Below are positions 6,348 through 12,534 of a stretch of 13,971 nt of DNA, piece by piece. The translations under genes were made by a program, and so were the position numbers. This DNA comes from Candidatus Parcubacteria bacterium (lineage in GTDB: Bacteria > Patescibacteriota > Minisyncoccia > 2-02-FULL-40-12 > GWA2-44-9): assembly GCA_019662005.1 (NCBI GenBank), contig JAIFWG010000015.1, positions 1 to 13,971 on the forward strand. The letters run 5' to 3'. Position 1 is the stretch's first letter. Every line of letters begins with the position of its first letter. The notes under the pieces are model-generated. The model was not told where the DNA came from, searched no databases, and worked only from the letters and a program-made list of their open reading frames with translations.

Positions 6348-7328
6348 ATGAAGTCTTTAATATTACTCCCGAGTTTACTATTTGCTGGATTTGCTTTGGC
6401 TATAGAGACACCAACACCAACGGCTGATTCTGGCGGCCAAGCGCCTATTAGTACTCCTGCTGCTACGGCCATTTCGGCCACACCTGCTGCGACTAGTGTG
6501 GTTAGAACCCAGGCGCCAACAGCTACGGTTACAGTTCCACCTAAGCCAACAGCAACACTTCGTCCTCTACCTAGTCCCACTCCAACCCCGCAACCATCGG
6601 TATCAGTCCAACCCATCACTACAACTGAGCCGGAAGGAGATTCTAGCGTGCCGTATGTGGTGGCTGGATCTTTGATTGCTCTGGCTCTTGCCGCAATTGG
6701 ATATCAGAACCAAAAATCAAATCAAAATAAAGATAAGGATCGTTGTGGGAATGTTAGAGAACTACTGGAGCAGAAAAAAAGAGAAATGAAAGACATGCTC
6801 AAGAGTTTGCCTTCGGATAAAGCCAAAGAGTTTGCCAAAGAAGCTGCGCTGGGACAAGTTAAGAAAAATGATGATCTAAGAAAAGTGCTTGAAAAAGTTG
6901 AAGGCGCAAAAGAAAAATATGACAAGCTAAAAGAAACGATAGAACTTCTGGAGAAAAAGTATAATCTTTGTATGTTGGAGCTGCCAAAAGGTGAGAGTCT
7001 AAACTACAAAGGCACCATTATTCAAAACAGTCTGACTGATCCCAGTGTTATTAAAAGTCTCAAAGTCGAGAAGAGCTATAAAATAGAAGATTGGAATCTC
7101 CACGATGTTATGGTTGGAGAGGATCAGATAAAACAGCTCGGAAAAAACCTAAATGACGGGCCGTGGTATATGCATTTTTGGGAAGAAGGCAAAGATGATG
7201 TAACGGTGGTATTTAAAGACAAAATCTTCAAGATTAAATACTCCGACAAAAACACTTGGAAAGAGGCTATCTCCTATGGTAAATCTAAGGGTATCCCTGA
7301 AAAACAGTTAGATTTCTCTATGCGTTAG
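6348..7328 (+). CDS. Exported P/T-linker, coiled-coil protein with unassigned C-terminal domain
   Basis: A 326-residue protein of unknown function with a clear layout. A signal peptide covers residues 1-18 (LLPSLLFAGFALA, likely cleavage after ALA). Residues about 19-98 are a Thr/Pro/Ala-rich low-complexity stretch. V101-Y119 is a membrane segment followed by basic and polar residues. Residues about 130-210 are charged heptad-like helix (LLEQKKREMKDML, LEKVEGAKEKYDKLKETIELLEKKY), probably coiled coil, bounded by C133 and C208. The last 110 residues form a compact domain with strong aromatic motifs, WNLHDVMV, GPWYMHFWEEG and NTWKEAISYGKSKGIPEKQLDF. I have an impression of similar C-terminal domains in other Patescibacteria but cannot name a family. 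If the signal peptide is cleaved, the P/T part is outside and the coiled coil and C-terminal domain inside the cell. Single-gene unit between a terminator and the next promoter. Confidence 0.85.
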   Translation: MKSLILLPSLLFAGFALAIETPTPTADSGGQAPISTPAATAISATPAATSVVRTQAPTATVTVPPKPTATLRPLPSPTPTPQPSVSVQPITTTEPEGDSSVPYVVAGSLIALALAAIGYQNQKSNQNKDKDRCGNVRELLEQKKREMKDMLKSLPSDKAKEFAKEAALGQVKKNDDLRKVLEKVEGAKEKYDKLKETIELLEKKYNLCMLELPKGESLNYKGTIIQNSLTDPSVIKSLKVEKSYKIEDWNLHDVMVGEDQIKQLGKNLNDGPWYMHFWEEGKDDVTVVFKDKIFKIKYSDKNTWKEAISYGKSKGIPEKQLDFSMR

Positions 7329-7335
7329 CAGCGAT

Positions 7336-7364
7336 TTGACAGATGAAGGTTTTGGGAGTATACT
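7336..7364 (+). promoter_or_regulatory. Consensus promoter of the DEAD-box helicase gene
   Basis: TTGACA (7336-7341), 17-base spacer, TATACT (7359-7364). TATACTTAAGA matches the cold-shock promoter exactly, and spacer length is the same. Transcription should start near 7371, about 98 nt before the ATG. Confidence 0.9.
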
Positions 7365-7370
7365 TAAGAT

Positions 7371-7468
7371 ACTAAAGTTGACCCGTTCTAGAGCTCTCAT
7401 CTCGATAGTAGTTCGATCATCTCTCATGTGCGGAACAACAAGTAGCAATAGCTGCTTAATTTTTATTT
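7371..7468 (+). promoter_or_regulatory. Long 5' leader of the helicase mRNA with start-proximal hairpin
   Basis: AAGTAGC (7440-7446), loop AATA, GCTGCTT (7451-7457) forms a 7-bp stem with one G-T pair, followed by AATTTTTATTT and the ATG. The hairpin sits 11 bases before the start codon, close enough to affect initiation. It also resembles a weak terminator because of the T-rich stretch, so attenuation is possible. Confidence 0.45.
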
Positions 7469-8671
7469 ATGCAAAGACATTTTAATAGTCAGTCATTTCA
7501 GGGCAGAAAACCTTTTGGAAGAAGTCGTCCTTCGTTTACACGAGGTCGCAATCGACGCGGACAAGGGGAACATATCGATATCTCTCGATTCATTAATAAA
7601 GCCGTCATTACTGAGCAGGTGGAAAATTTTGTTCCAGAACATGCTTTCAGTGATTTTCAGGTAGATGAACGAATCAAAAAGAGCATCGTAGCCAAAAAGT
7701 ATACAACTCCAACGCCTATTCAAGATAAGGTAATTCCTCATATCTTGCGCGGCACTGACGTAGTTGGTATTGCTAACACCGGAACCGGTAAAACGGCTGC
7801 GTTTCTTATTCCTTTAATTAACAAAATTCTTCTCCAGCCAACAGAAAATGTTTTGGTGATTGTTCCTACTCGTGAACTTGCGATTCAAATTAACCAGGAG
7901 CTTAAAGAATTTACTCGCGGTTTAAGAATCGATTCAGTCTGTATTGTTGGCGGTGCCAGCATCGGCCGGCAAATTGCAGAACTTCGACGCCGAAACCACT
8001 TTATTATTGGTACCCCAGGACGATTAAAGGATTTGATGAATCGACGATTTATCAATCCAGCTAAGTTCGGCACCATTGTGCTTGATGAAGCTGATCGAAT
8101 GTTAGACATGGGCTTTATTGGAGACATGCGATTTATAATTGCTGCTATGCCTCAAAAACGACATACGCTTTTATTCTCCGCAACTCTATCTCGAGAGATC
8201 CAAGGTTTGATGGGCGAATTTCTTGTTCAACCCGCTATTATCTCAGTTAAAGTTCAGGATACTTCAAAAAATGTTGATCAAGATATTATTGAACTTAAAC
8301 CAGGGGATACAAAAATTGATGTATTGCAACAGCTTCTTAAGAAGCCGGAGTTTAACAAAGTGCTTGTGTTCGGAAGAACTAAGCATGGCGTAGAACGTCT
8401 TTCTAAGATTCTTATTGCTCAAGGCTTCAAAGCCGAATCTATTCACGGAGACAAGAACCATTCAAAGCGTCAGCGAGCATTGGGTATGTTTAAAGACAAT
8501 CATGTTCATATTCTAGTAGCTACCGATGTGGCTGCTCGAGGATTAGACATTGCTGATGTAAGTCATGTTATTAACTATGACTTACCAGCTACCTATGATG
8601 ATTATGTTCATCGCATTGGCCGAACTGGCCGAGGCAGCAAGACTGGAAAAGCTCTCACGTTCGTAGAATAA
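7469..8671 (+). CDS. DEAD-box ATP-dependent RNA helicase
   Basis: A 400-residue RNA helicase of the DEAD-box family, which unwinds short RNA duplexes using ATP. In order: an Arg/Gly-rich basic N terminus (about 1-35), the Q motif (TTPTPIQ), motif I ANTGTGKT (102-109), PTRELA, GG, TPGR, motif II DEAD (206-209), motif III SAT (237-239), domain 2 with VFGRTK, VATDVAARGLDI and motif VI HRIGRTGR (381-388). The protein ends about ten residues after motif VI, without the basic C-terminal extension seen in many RhlE or CsdA proteins, so the RNA-binding tail seems to be at the N terminus instead. The promoter, resembling that of the cold-shock gene, and the long leader suggest cold-responsive expression. 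No Shine-Dalgarno sequence. Monocistronic, with a terminator at the stop codon. Confidence 0.95.
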   Translation: MQRHFNSQSFQGRKPFGRSRPSFTRGRNRRGQGEHIDISRFINKAVITEQVENFVPEHAFSDFQVDERIKKSIVAKKYTTPTPIQDKVIPHILRGTDVVGIANTGTGKTAAFLIPLINKILLQPTENVLVIVPTRELAIQINQELKEFTRGLRIDSVCIVGGASIGRQIAELRRRNHFIIGTPGRLKDLMNRRFINPAKFGTIVLDEADRMLDMGFIGDMRFIIAAMPQKRHTLLFSATLSREIQGLMGEFLVQPAIISVKVQDTSKNVDQDIIELKPGDTKIDVLQQLLKKPEFNKVLVFGRTKHGVERLSKILIAQGFKAESIHGDKNHSKRQRALGMFKDNHVHILVATDVAARGLDIADVSHVINYDLPATYDDYVHRIGRTGRGSKTGKALTFVE

Positions 8672-8703
8672 ACCAAAAGCGCCGATGAGGCGGTTTTTGG
8701 TTT
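8671..8703 (+). terminator. Intrinsic terminator of the helicase gene
   Basis: AACCAAAA-G-CGCC, loop GATGA, GGCG-GT-TTTTGGTT: a 12-bp stem with a one-by-two internal loop. The outer A/T pairs supply a U-rich right arm. Confidence 0.75.
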
Positions 8704-8709
8704 ATTAAA

Positions 8710-8738
8710 TTGACCAAGTCCAATTTTTTATGTATACT
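8710..8738 (+). promoter_or_regulatory. Promoter of the rdgB gene
   Basis: TTGACC (8710-8715), 17-base spacer, TATACT (8733-8738). The leader would be about 11 nt. Confidence 0.85.
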
Positions 8739-8755
8739 CTGTACGGTTCTTAAAC

Positions 8756-9361
8756 ATGGCAACAATTGGGATTCTTTCAACTCACAATCCAGGCAAGCTT
8801 GAACAGATGAGGCCTTTCTTTGTGGGACTACCCATTACCATGCAATCTCTTAAAGAAGCTGGAATCACTGACGAGGCAGAGGAAACTGGTATTACTTTTG
8901 AACAGAATGCTCGTTTGAAAGTAGAATTTGCTTGGAATCTGAAAAAAACTTGGTGTGTGTCAGAGGACTCTGGCCTCTGTATAGACTTTCTTGGCGGACG
9001 ACCTGGAATTCTTTCTGCGCGCTGGGCTGGTACTAATGTTCCCCCAGAAAAAACCATGTACCATACCATAGGGTTTGTGAAACCGTTGCGCCTCGACCTT
9101 CGCACCGCTACATTTAAATCTGTTGCCGCAATTAAATCTCCTACGGGTTTGGTCCAATACTTCCGTGGAGAAGCAAGGGGAGTTCTACTCACGGAACCCA
9201 GAACTGCTTGTCCGCCTGGTATGCCTTATGATCCGATCTTCTTGCCGATTGGCCAAGATAAAGTCTGGTCAGAAATGACCCTTGAAGAAAAAAATGCAAT
9301 CAGCCATAGAGGTCAAGCTTTCCGCCAGGTCCGTGATTTTTTAAGATCATTTCTTGTATAA
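8756..9361 (+). CDS. rdgB: dITP/XTP pyrophosphatase, RdgB/HAM1 family
   Basis: A 201-residue member of the HAM1 family, which removes non-canonical purine nucleoside triphosphates (dITP, ITP, XTP) by hydrolysis to the monophosphate and pyrophosphate, keeping them out of DNA and RNA. The nucleotide-binding THNPGK is at residues 9-14. SEDSGLCIDFLGGRPGILSARWAG holds the catalytic E70/D71 pair. Further on are FRGEARGVL, GMPYDPIFLPIGQDKVWSEM and the ISHRGQA base-recognition segment, all in standard order. Length is normal. Between GT (residue 92) and FKSVAAI the helical segment is shortened compared with E. coli RdgB. Monocistronic, with its own promoter and a terminator beginning inside the stop codon. 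Cytoplasmic. Confidence 0.93.
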   Translation: MATIGILSTHNPGKLEQMRPFFVGLPITMQSLKEAGITDEAEETGITFEQNARLKVEFAWNLKKTWCVSEDSGLCIDFLGGRPGILSARWAGTNVPPEKTMYHTIGFVKPLRLDLRTATFKSVAAIKSPTGLVQYFRGEARGVLLTEPRTACPPGMPYDPIFLPIGQDKVWSEMTLEEKNAISHRGQAFRQVRDFLRSFLV

Positions 9362-9381
9362 CGCCGCTTCGCGGCGTTTTT
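9360..9381 (+). terminator. Intrinsic terminator of rdgB
   Basis: AACGCCGC (9360-9367), loop TTC, GCGGCGTT (9371-9378), then TTT. The core GCCGCTTCGCGGC recurs in the terminator at 11387. Confidence 0.9.
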
Positions 9382-9389
9382 ATGTTATG

Positions 9390-9411
9390 AAAAAGCGGGC
9401 CAAAGGCCCGC
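9390..9411 (-). terminator. Intrinsic terminator of the TPM gene
   Basis: On the minus strand GCGGGCC, loop TTT, GGCCCGC, then TTTTT. It faces the rdgB terminator at a convergent junction. Confidence 0.9.
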
Positions 9412-9415
9412 ATGG

Positions 9416-10750
9416 TTACCAACTTCCCGAAGATCCGCCTCCATCAAATCCGCCGCCTCCGCCAAAAGAGTTGTCAGAGGAACTACTCGATGAACTGGAA
9501 TTAGAATAAGAACTCGAGGTGCTTGAATAAGAACTGCTGGGATGATTTTCAACCACCGGTTGATTGAAAGAATGATGAGTGGACTCGGCCTGGATACAAT
9601 TTTTATCTGCTGTGGACAGTAAAAGATATATAACCACCCAGTCTGGTTGATTGGTGCTTGATAGCTCAATTGCCTTGTCATGTTTGCTTTTGGCTTCATC
9701 AATAAGCGCGTTGGCTTTTGCCGACTCTTTTCCTTTAGAAATTTTTTCTTTTGCTTCATTAATCTTTCGCGGGATAGACTTAAGGAGTCCTGGGCCTTCT
9801 GCGCGACTTTTTTGAGCCAAAGATTTGGCCTGTTGCATTGCCCGGTTGTTCTCCTCAATGGCATACACTAAGGGTGTAATTTGGTTGTTAAGATCAATCC
9901 AATCTAGATCGGCCGAATCATCGGTTAAGTCCCTAAACCTTTTGGATTGTGATGTTAGTTCTTCAAGTCTATCTTTATATTTTTGGGGAACATCAGGATT
10001 CTGGGCAACATGTCTTGCTACAAATAATTCCTTGCGGACATTACTTTTAGCATCGAAAAAGTCGTACTTAGCTTTTCTATCCCTCTTTTTTGAAGAGAAG
10101 ACACCTGTAACAATAAGTCCGAGCACTCCCGTAGCCGCTACGCTTATTACTATGAGCAAGAAGATTCCCGTAGCCTGGCCAGAGTCCTCTTCGGATGGAT
10201 GAGTTGATTCTGCTTGAGGTGGGGCAGGAAAAGGGATCAATGGCGGCGGCCTGCTTGTTGCTTGCTCAGCTGGCGTAAAGGTTGCCATGATTGCGTGAGT
10301 TCCTTGAACGATACCCTCGGCCATTTGGCCTGCTTTAAATTGAGGTAAAATAGTTGCACTAATAATCTGACTAGCCTGATCATTGGTAAGGACTGGCTGC
10401 GCACCTCTGGCAACTTCAATTCTTACCTTTCGCTCATTAGGTGCAATCAGAAGCATAACTCCATTGTCCAAACCAGCTTTGCCGACCTTCCATTTAGCGG
10501 CCAAGTTTCTTGTGTAAGTTTCTATGTTTTGACCCATAAGTGATGGGATCGTAACAACAGCAACCTCAATTGAAGCTTTCTTATTGAATTCCTGAAGGTC
10601 GCTAAGAAGCTTTGTCGAGACATCAGCTGGTAATAAGTGAGCATAATCGCTCACAAACAGTGAAGGACCAGGATTAGGGTAGTCTTGCGCGTTTAGGAGG
10701 GCTACAATACTTAATAAGCATATTGTAAAGATACAAGCGGCTTTTTTCAT
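9416..10750 (-). CDS. TPM-domain membrane protein (YgcG family)
   Basis: A 444-residue protein. Residues 1-21 are a signal peptide (CIFTICLLSIVALLNAQ). A TPM domain follows at about 28-160: FVSDYAHLLPADVSTKLLSDL, VAVVTIPSLMGQNIETYTRNLAAKW, GLDNGVMLLIAPNERKVRIEVA. After a Pro-rich spacer, one membrane helix lies near 193-217 (LLIVISVAATGVLGLIVTGV), so the TPM domain is outside and the rest inside. The cytoplasmic part (about 225-395) is long, charged and mainly helical, unusually large for the family. The end is a poly-Ser/Tyr stretch and GGGGGFDGGGSSGSW, the glycine-rich tail with terminal Trp typical of these proteins. Family members are linked to photosystem repair in plants and to membrane-associated assembly in bacteria, but the bacterial role is unclear. 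It is divergent from the ECF sigma gene with overlapping promoters. Confidence 0.88.
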   Translation of the reverse strand: MKKAACIFTICLLSIVALLNAQDYPNPGPSLFVSDYAHLLPADVSTKLLSDLQEFNKKASIEVAVVTIPSLMGQNIETYTRNLAAKWKVGKAGLDNGVMLLIAPNERKVRIEVARGAQPVLTNDQASQIISATILPQFKAGQMAEGIVQGTHAIMATFTPAEQATSRPPPLIPFPAPPQAESTHPSEEDSGQATGIFLLIVISVAATGVLGLIVTGVFSSKKRDRKAKYDFFDAKSNVRKELFVARHVAQNPDVPQKYKDRLEELTSQSKRFRDLTDDSADLDWIDLNNQITPLVYAIEENNRAMQQAKSLAQKSRAEGPGLLKSIPRKINEAKEKISKGKESAKANALIDEAKSKHDKAIELSSTNQPDWVVIYLLLSTADKNCIQAESTHHSFNQPVVENHPSSSYSSTSSSYSNSSSSSSSSDNSFGGGGGFDGGGSSGSW

Positions 10751-10766
10751 GTGTATCCGCGCAAAT

Positions 10767-10794
10767 ATAATAACACCATAAAACCAATTGTCAA
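10767..10794 (-). promoter_or_regulatory. Promoter of the TPM gene
   Basis: On the minus strand consensus TTGACA (10794-10789), 16-base spacer ending in TGT (extended -10), TATTAT (10772-10767). The leader would be about 10 nt before the ATG at 10750. Confidence 0.75.
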
Positions 10795-10803
10795 TTTAAT
10801 TGG
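10784..10803. promoter_or_regulatory. Inverted repeat covering both divergent -35 boxes, possible operator
   Basis: CCAATT (10784-10789) and AATTGG (10798-10803) form an inverted repeat with an 8-base spacer. The -35 boxes of both divergent promoters lie within it and share five bases (TTGTCAA, 10788-10794). A dimeric regulator bound here would occlude both promoters. Confidence 0.4.
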
Positions 10804-10815
10804 GTATGCTATAGT
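10788..10815 (+). promoter_or_regulatory. Promoter of the ECF sigma gene
   Basis: TTGTCA (10788-10793), 16-base spacer ending in TGC (extended -10), TATAGT (10810-10815). Transcription should start about 12 nt before the ATG at 10835. This is a housekeeping-type promoter rather than a GAAC/TC-type ECF autoregulated one. Confidence 0.7.
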
Positions 10816-10834
10816 ATTGGTAAGTTCTATAAAA

Positions 10835-11131
10835 ATGAGTGACTTGCACACGCATCAGATGGTTGCTGACCAGCGAGAGATTGTATACAGAAGGTGCCAT
10901 AGACTTGTGAGTATGGCCAGAATCCCAAACGCAGAGGATGTGGCAGAAGATTTAACTCAAGATACCTTGATCAAAGCATGTTCTTCTCTTCGTAATTTTA
11001 GAGGAACCTGTCAACTATCATCATGGCTTTGCACAATTGCAACTACTATTTTTCTTGACCATCTTCGATATACAAAAACAAAAAAGCATCTTACCACAGA
11101 ATCAAAAAGCATCTTACCACAGAATCAATAG
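10835..11131 (+). CDS. ECF sigma factor, N-terminal (region 2) half of a split gene
   Basis: This 98-residue frame carries sigma region 2: LVSMARIPNAEDVAEDLTQDTLIKACSSLRNFRGTCQLSSWLCTIATTIFLDHLR matches the core-binding and -10-recognition helices of extracytoplasmic-function sigma factors. It then runs through a duplicated 23-bp segment and stops at 11129-11131, before region 4, which lies in the -1 frame downstream. Dropping one copy of the duplication joins both halves into a 176-residue protein, normal for the family. I chose ATG 10835 because the promoter lies directly upstream; a GTG at 10751 in the same frame is upstream of the promoter and would encode an unrelated extension. As read here the product could bind core polymerase but not the -35 element. 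It may be a disrupted gene, a phase-variable one, or be rescued by frameshifting at the A AAA AAG heptamer (11080-11086). Confidence 0.85.
   Translation: MSDLHTHQMVADQREIVYRRCHRLVSMARIPNAEDVAEDLTQDTLIKACSSLRNFRGTCQLSSWLCTIATTIFLDHLRYTKTKKHLTTESKSILPQNQ
11080..11086 (+). other. Possible -1 frameshift site A AAA AAG
   Basis: The heptamer lies in the zero frame as A|AAA|AAG, the same slippery sequence as in dnaX. A -1 slip here enters the frame of the region 4 half, with no stop in between. I see no stable hairpin or Shine-Dalgarno-like stimulator around it, so activity is doubtful. Confidence 0.35.
11081..11126 (+). repeat. Perfect 23-bp tandem duplication inside the ECF sigma gene
   Basis: Copies at 11081-11103 and 11104-11126 are identical. 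Each begins AAAAAGCATC and ends CACAGAATC; identity runs two bases past the second copy. As 23 is not a multiple of three, the insertion shifts the frame by one base in the linker between sigma regions 2 and 4. Confidence 0.97.
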
Positions 11132-11148
11132 AGGACCACTCAGGGGAG

Positions 11149-11388
11149 TTGGGTCAATCGGTTGTTTTTCATGACCCATATCTAAAACAAAGTCTTGAAG
11201 AAATTCTGAATGCCTATTTTGATAATTGCGATTTACCTTTACAAAAAGAAATATTTATTTTGAGATTCGTTGAGGGTCAGGAATATGCTGATATCGCAAC
11301 TATTTTGGGAATGTCTATGAGCACTATTAAGACACGGGTCCATCGAATGCGCCTTGCGCTTAGAGACTCTCTAAGCTCGCTCAATTAA
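11149..11388 (+). CDS. ECF sigma factor, C-terminal (region 4) half of a split gene
   Basis: This frame encodes sigma region 4: LPLQKEIFILRFVEGQEYADIATILGMSMSTIKTRVHRMRLALRDSL is the helix-turn-helix that reads the -35 element, with the typical sequence around STIKTRVHR. The frame is open from well upstream (through both repeat copies back to at least 11086), and the boundary at TTG 11149 is only the first possible initiation codon; GGGGAG sits directly against it, too close for a good ribosome site. It is therefore probably not made as a separate protein but is the second half of the same gene. Codon and residue conservation look intact with no other lesions, suggesting the break is recent or tolerated. 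A terminator begins in the stop codon. Confidence 0.75.
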   Translation: MGQSVVFHDPYLKQSLEEILNAYFDNCDLPLQKEIFILRFVEGQEYADIATILGMSMSTIKTRVHRMRLALRDSLSSLN

Positions 11389-11409
11389 GCGCCGCTTCGC
11401 GGCGCTTTT
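11387..11409 (+). terminator. Intrinsic terminator of the ECF sigma gene
   Basis: AAGCGCCGC (11387-11395), loop TTC, GCGGCGCTT (11399-11407), then TT. Perfect 9-bp stem. Confidence 0.9.
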
Positions 11410-11416
11410 ATGTTTT

Positions 11417-11445
11417 TAGACAAAGATGTTGCTTTGGGGTAAAAT
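11417..11445 (+). promoter_or_regulatory. Promoter of the PsbP-like gene, leaderless arrangement
   Basis: TAGACA (11417-11422), 17-base spacer, TAAAAT (11440-11445). The ATG at 11453 is 7 bases beyond the -10 box. Confidence 0.65.
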
Positions 11446-11452
11446 TAGGGTC

Positions 11453-11995
11453 ATGAAAAAAATTATTATTGTAATTGCTTTATTAGCTATTGCCGGCGCC
11501 GGATATTGGTATTGGTCAAACATGAAGATACAACAGGAAAGCTCTAATGTTTCTGAAACCTGGAAAACTTATTCAAGCCCAGATAATGGCTTCTCCATTA
11601 AATATGACCCCTCTCTTACTCCTGAGGCCGAGGACGGCCAGGTCAGGTTTTATAAATGGGGTCCGACTCAAAAAGGCGAAACAGAATTATATGATGGAAT
11701 GGCCGTTTCGATTCAGTCCATGACTCTTACTGGTTCTTTGGAAGATTTTGCAAACGAGGAGATGGCTCAATTTGCCAGAGTTGGAGAGATTACAAAAGAT
11801 TTACACGATGTAAAAATTAATGGGGTCTCTGCAAAAAGCTATAGCGCCTCTGGTTTGGGAGACTTTACTGTATATCTTGTACCAGTGAATTCAAAAAAAA
11901 TTCTCTATATCGCAACCTTGGCTCCTGATCCGGGAAATCTCGGATTCCAAAAAACTATAGACGACATGCTCTCAACCTTTGTCTTGGTGAAGTAG
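11453..11995 (+). CDS. Membrane-anchored PsbP-like protein
   Basis: A 180-residue protein with an N-terminal signal anchor (KKIIIVIALLAIAGAGYWYW). The rest is a beta-rich domain that begins TWKTYSSPDNGFSIKYDPSL, the start seen in PsbP-like and related small lipoproteins, and ends with DFTVYLVPVNSKKILYIATLAP and a terminal helix QKTIDDMLSTFVLVK, as in that fold. There is no lipobox cysteine, so it is anchored by the helix. Function in bacteria is not known. I chose ATG 11453 rather than an in-frame ATG at 11426: the earlier codon lies within the promoter spacer and would add nine residues before the signal sequence. No terminator follows before the DoxX promoter. Confidence 0.75.
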   Translation: MKKIIIVIALLAIAGAGYWYWSNMKIQQESSNVSETWKTYSSPDNGFSIKYDPSLTPEAEDGQVRFYKWGPTQKGETELYDGMAVSIQSMTLTGSLEDFANEEMAQFARVGEITKDLHDVKINGVSAKSYSASGLGDFTVYLVPVNSKKILYIATLAPDPGNLGFQKTIDDMLSTFVLVK

Positions 11996-12013
11996 TGGTT
12001 ATCCACTGATCTA

Positions 12014-12043
12014 TTGAAGTTGTCTAGAGCAACATGGGATAAT
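12014..12043 (+). promoter_or_regulatory. Promoter of the DoxX gene, leaderless arrangement
   Basis: TTGAAG (12014-12019), 18-base spacer ending in TGG (extended -10), GATAAT (12038-12043). The ATG at 12050 is 6 bases beyond the -10 box. Confidence 0.6.
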
Positions 12044-12049
12044 GAAAGT

Positions 12050-12478
12050 ATGAACAACTCTACAAAGACGGTTCTTGCGCTCTTACGCATTGCATTGGGG
12101 GCTCTCTTTTTGTATGCCGGATTAAGCAAGGTTCTTACTCCAGGTTGGTCAGCCGCTGGATATTTAGCCGGAGCTAAAACGCTCCCAGGTCTTTATCATT
12201 GGCTTTCAAGCTCTTCCAATATTGGCTGGGTAAATTTATTAAATGAGTGGGGACCAATACTTGTCGGACTATCTCTAATTAGCGGAGTGCTTGTTCGCTG
12301 GGCGGCTATTGGTGGCGTTTTAATTATGGCGCTTTATTACATTCCAATTCTTGATTTTCCTCATGTGGGAGCAAGCTCTTTTATAGTTGATCAGCACGTT
12401 ATATTTTCTCTTGTATTGCTTATATTTTTCTTTCAGGGAGCAGGTAAGTGGAACGCGGGTAAATTATTTCGACGGTAA
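12050..12478 (+). CDS. DoxX-family membrane protein
   Basis: A 142-residue integral membrane protein with about four helices: LALLRIALGALFLYAGLSKVL, the segment around LLNEWGPILVGLSLISGVLV, AAIGGVLIMALYYIPIL and VIFSLVLLIFFFQGAGK. The first helix with RIALGALFLYAGLSKV is the family signature, and the pattern of an amphipathic segment before helix 2 fits. DoxX proteins are implicated in quinone- or thiol-linked redox processes in the membrane, but the role of this one is unknown. ATG 12050 is preferred over an in-frame TTG at 12014, which is the -35 box of the promoter. The VTT gene starts 56 bases downstream with no terminator between, so both may share a transcript. Confidence 0.88.
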   Translation: MNNSTKTVLALLRIALGALFLYAGLSKVLTPGWSAAGYLAGAKTLPGLYHWLSSSSNIGWVNLLNEWGPILVGLSLISGVLVRWAAIGGVLIMALYYIPILDFPHVGASSFIVDQHVIFSLVLLIFFFQGAGKWNAGKLFRR

Positions 12479-12534
12479 TTCTTACCTTCTTCATCTGCTA
12501 GCTCAATGATCAGTGCAATTGAGAATGTTTTTGT

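Noticed and set aside
6344..6619. Minus-strand Gly/Val/Ala-rich open frame
   Set aside because: Same effect: antisense of the P/T-rich part of the gene at 6348.
7440..7465. Hairpin plus T-rich stretch before the helicase ATG read as a terminator
   Set aside because: The stem is short and AT-rich with an interrupted T-run, and a consensus promoter upstream clearly drives the gene; kept only as a leader hairpin.
8782..9192. 136-codon minus-strand open frame
   Set aside because: It lies entirely within rdgB, whose motifs are complete, and the antisense product shows no family features.
9385..9864. 159-codon minus-strand frame overlapping the TPM gene
   Set aside because: It is an alternative frame of the TPM gene, runs through the terminator and has no promoter.
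10751..10834. In-frame GTG at 10751 extending the ECF sigma factor by 28 residues
   Set aside because: The extension lies across and upstream of the sigma promoter and is unlike sigma factor N termini; ATG 10835 follows the promoter directly.
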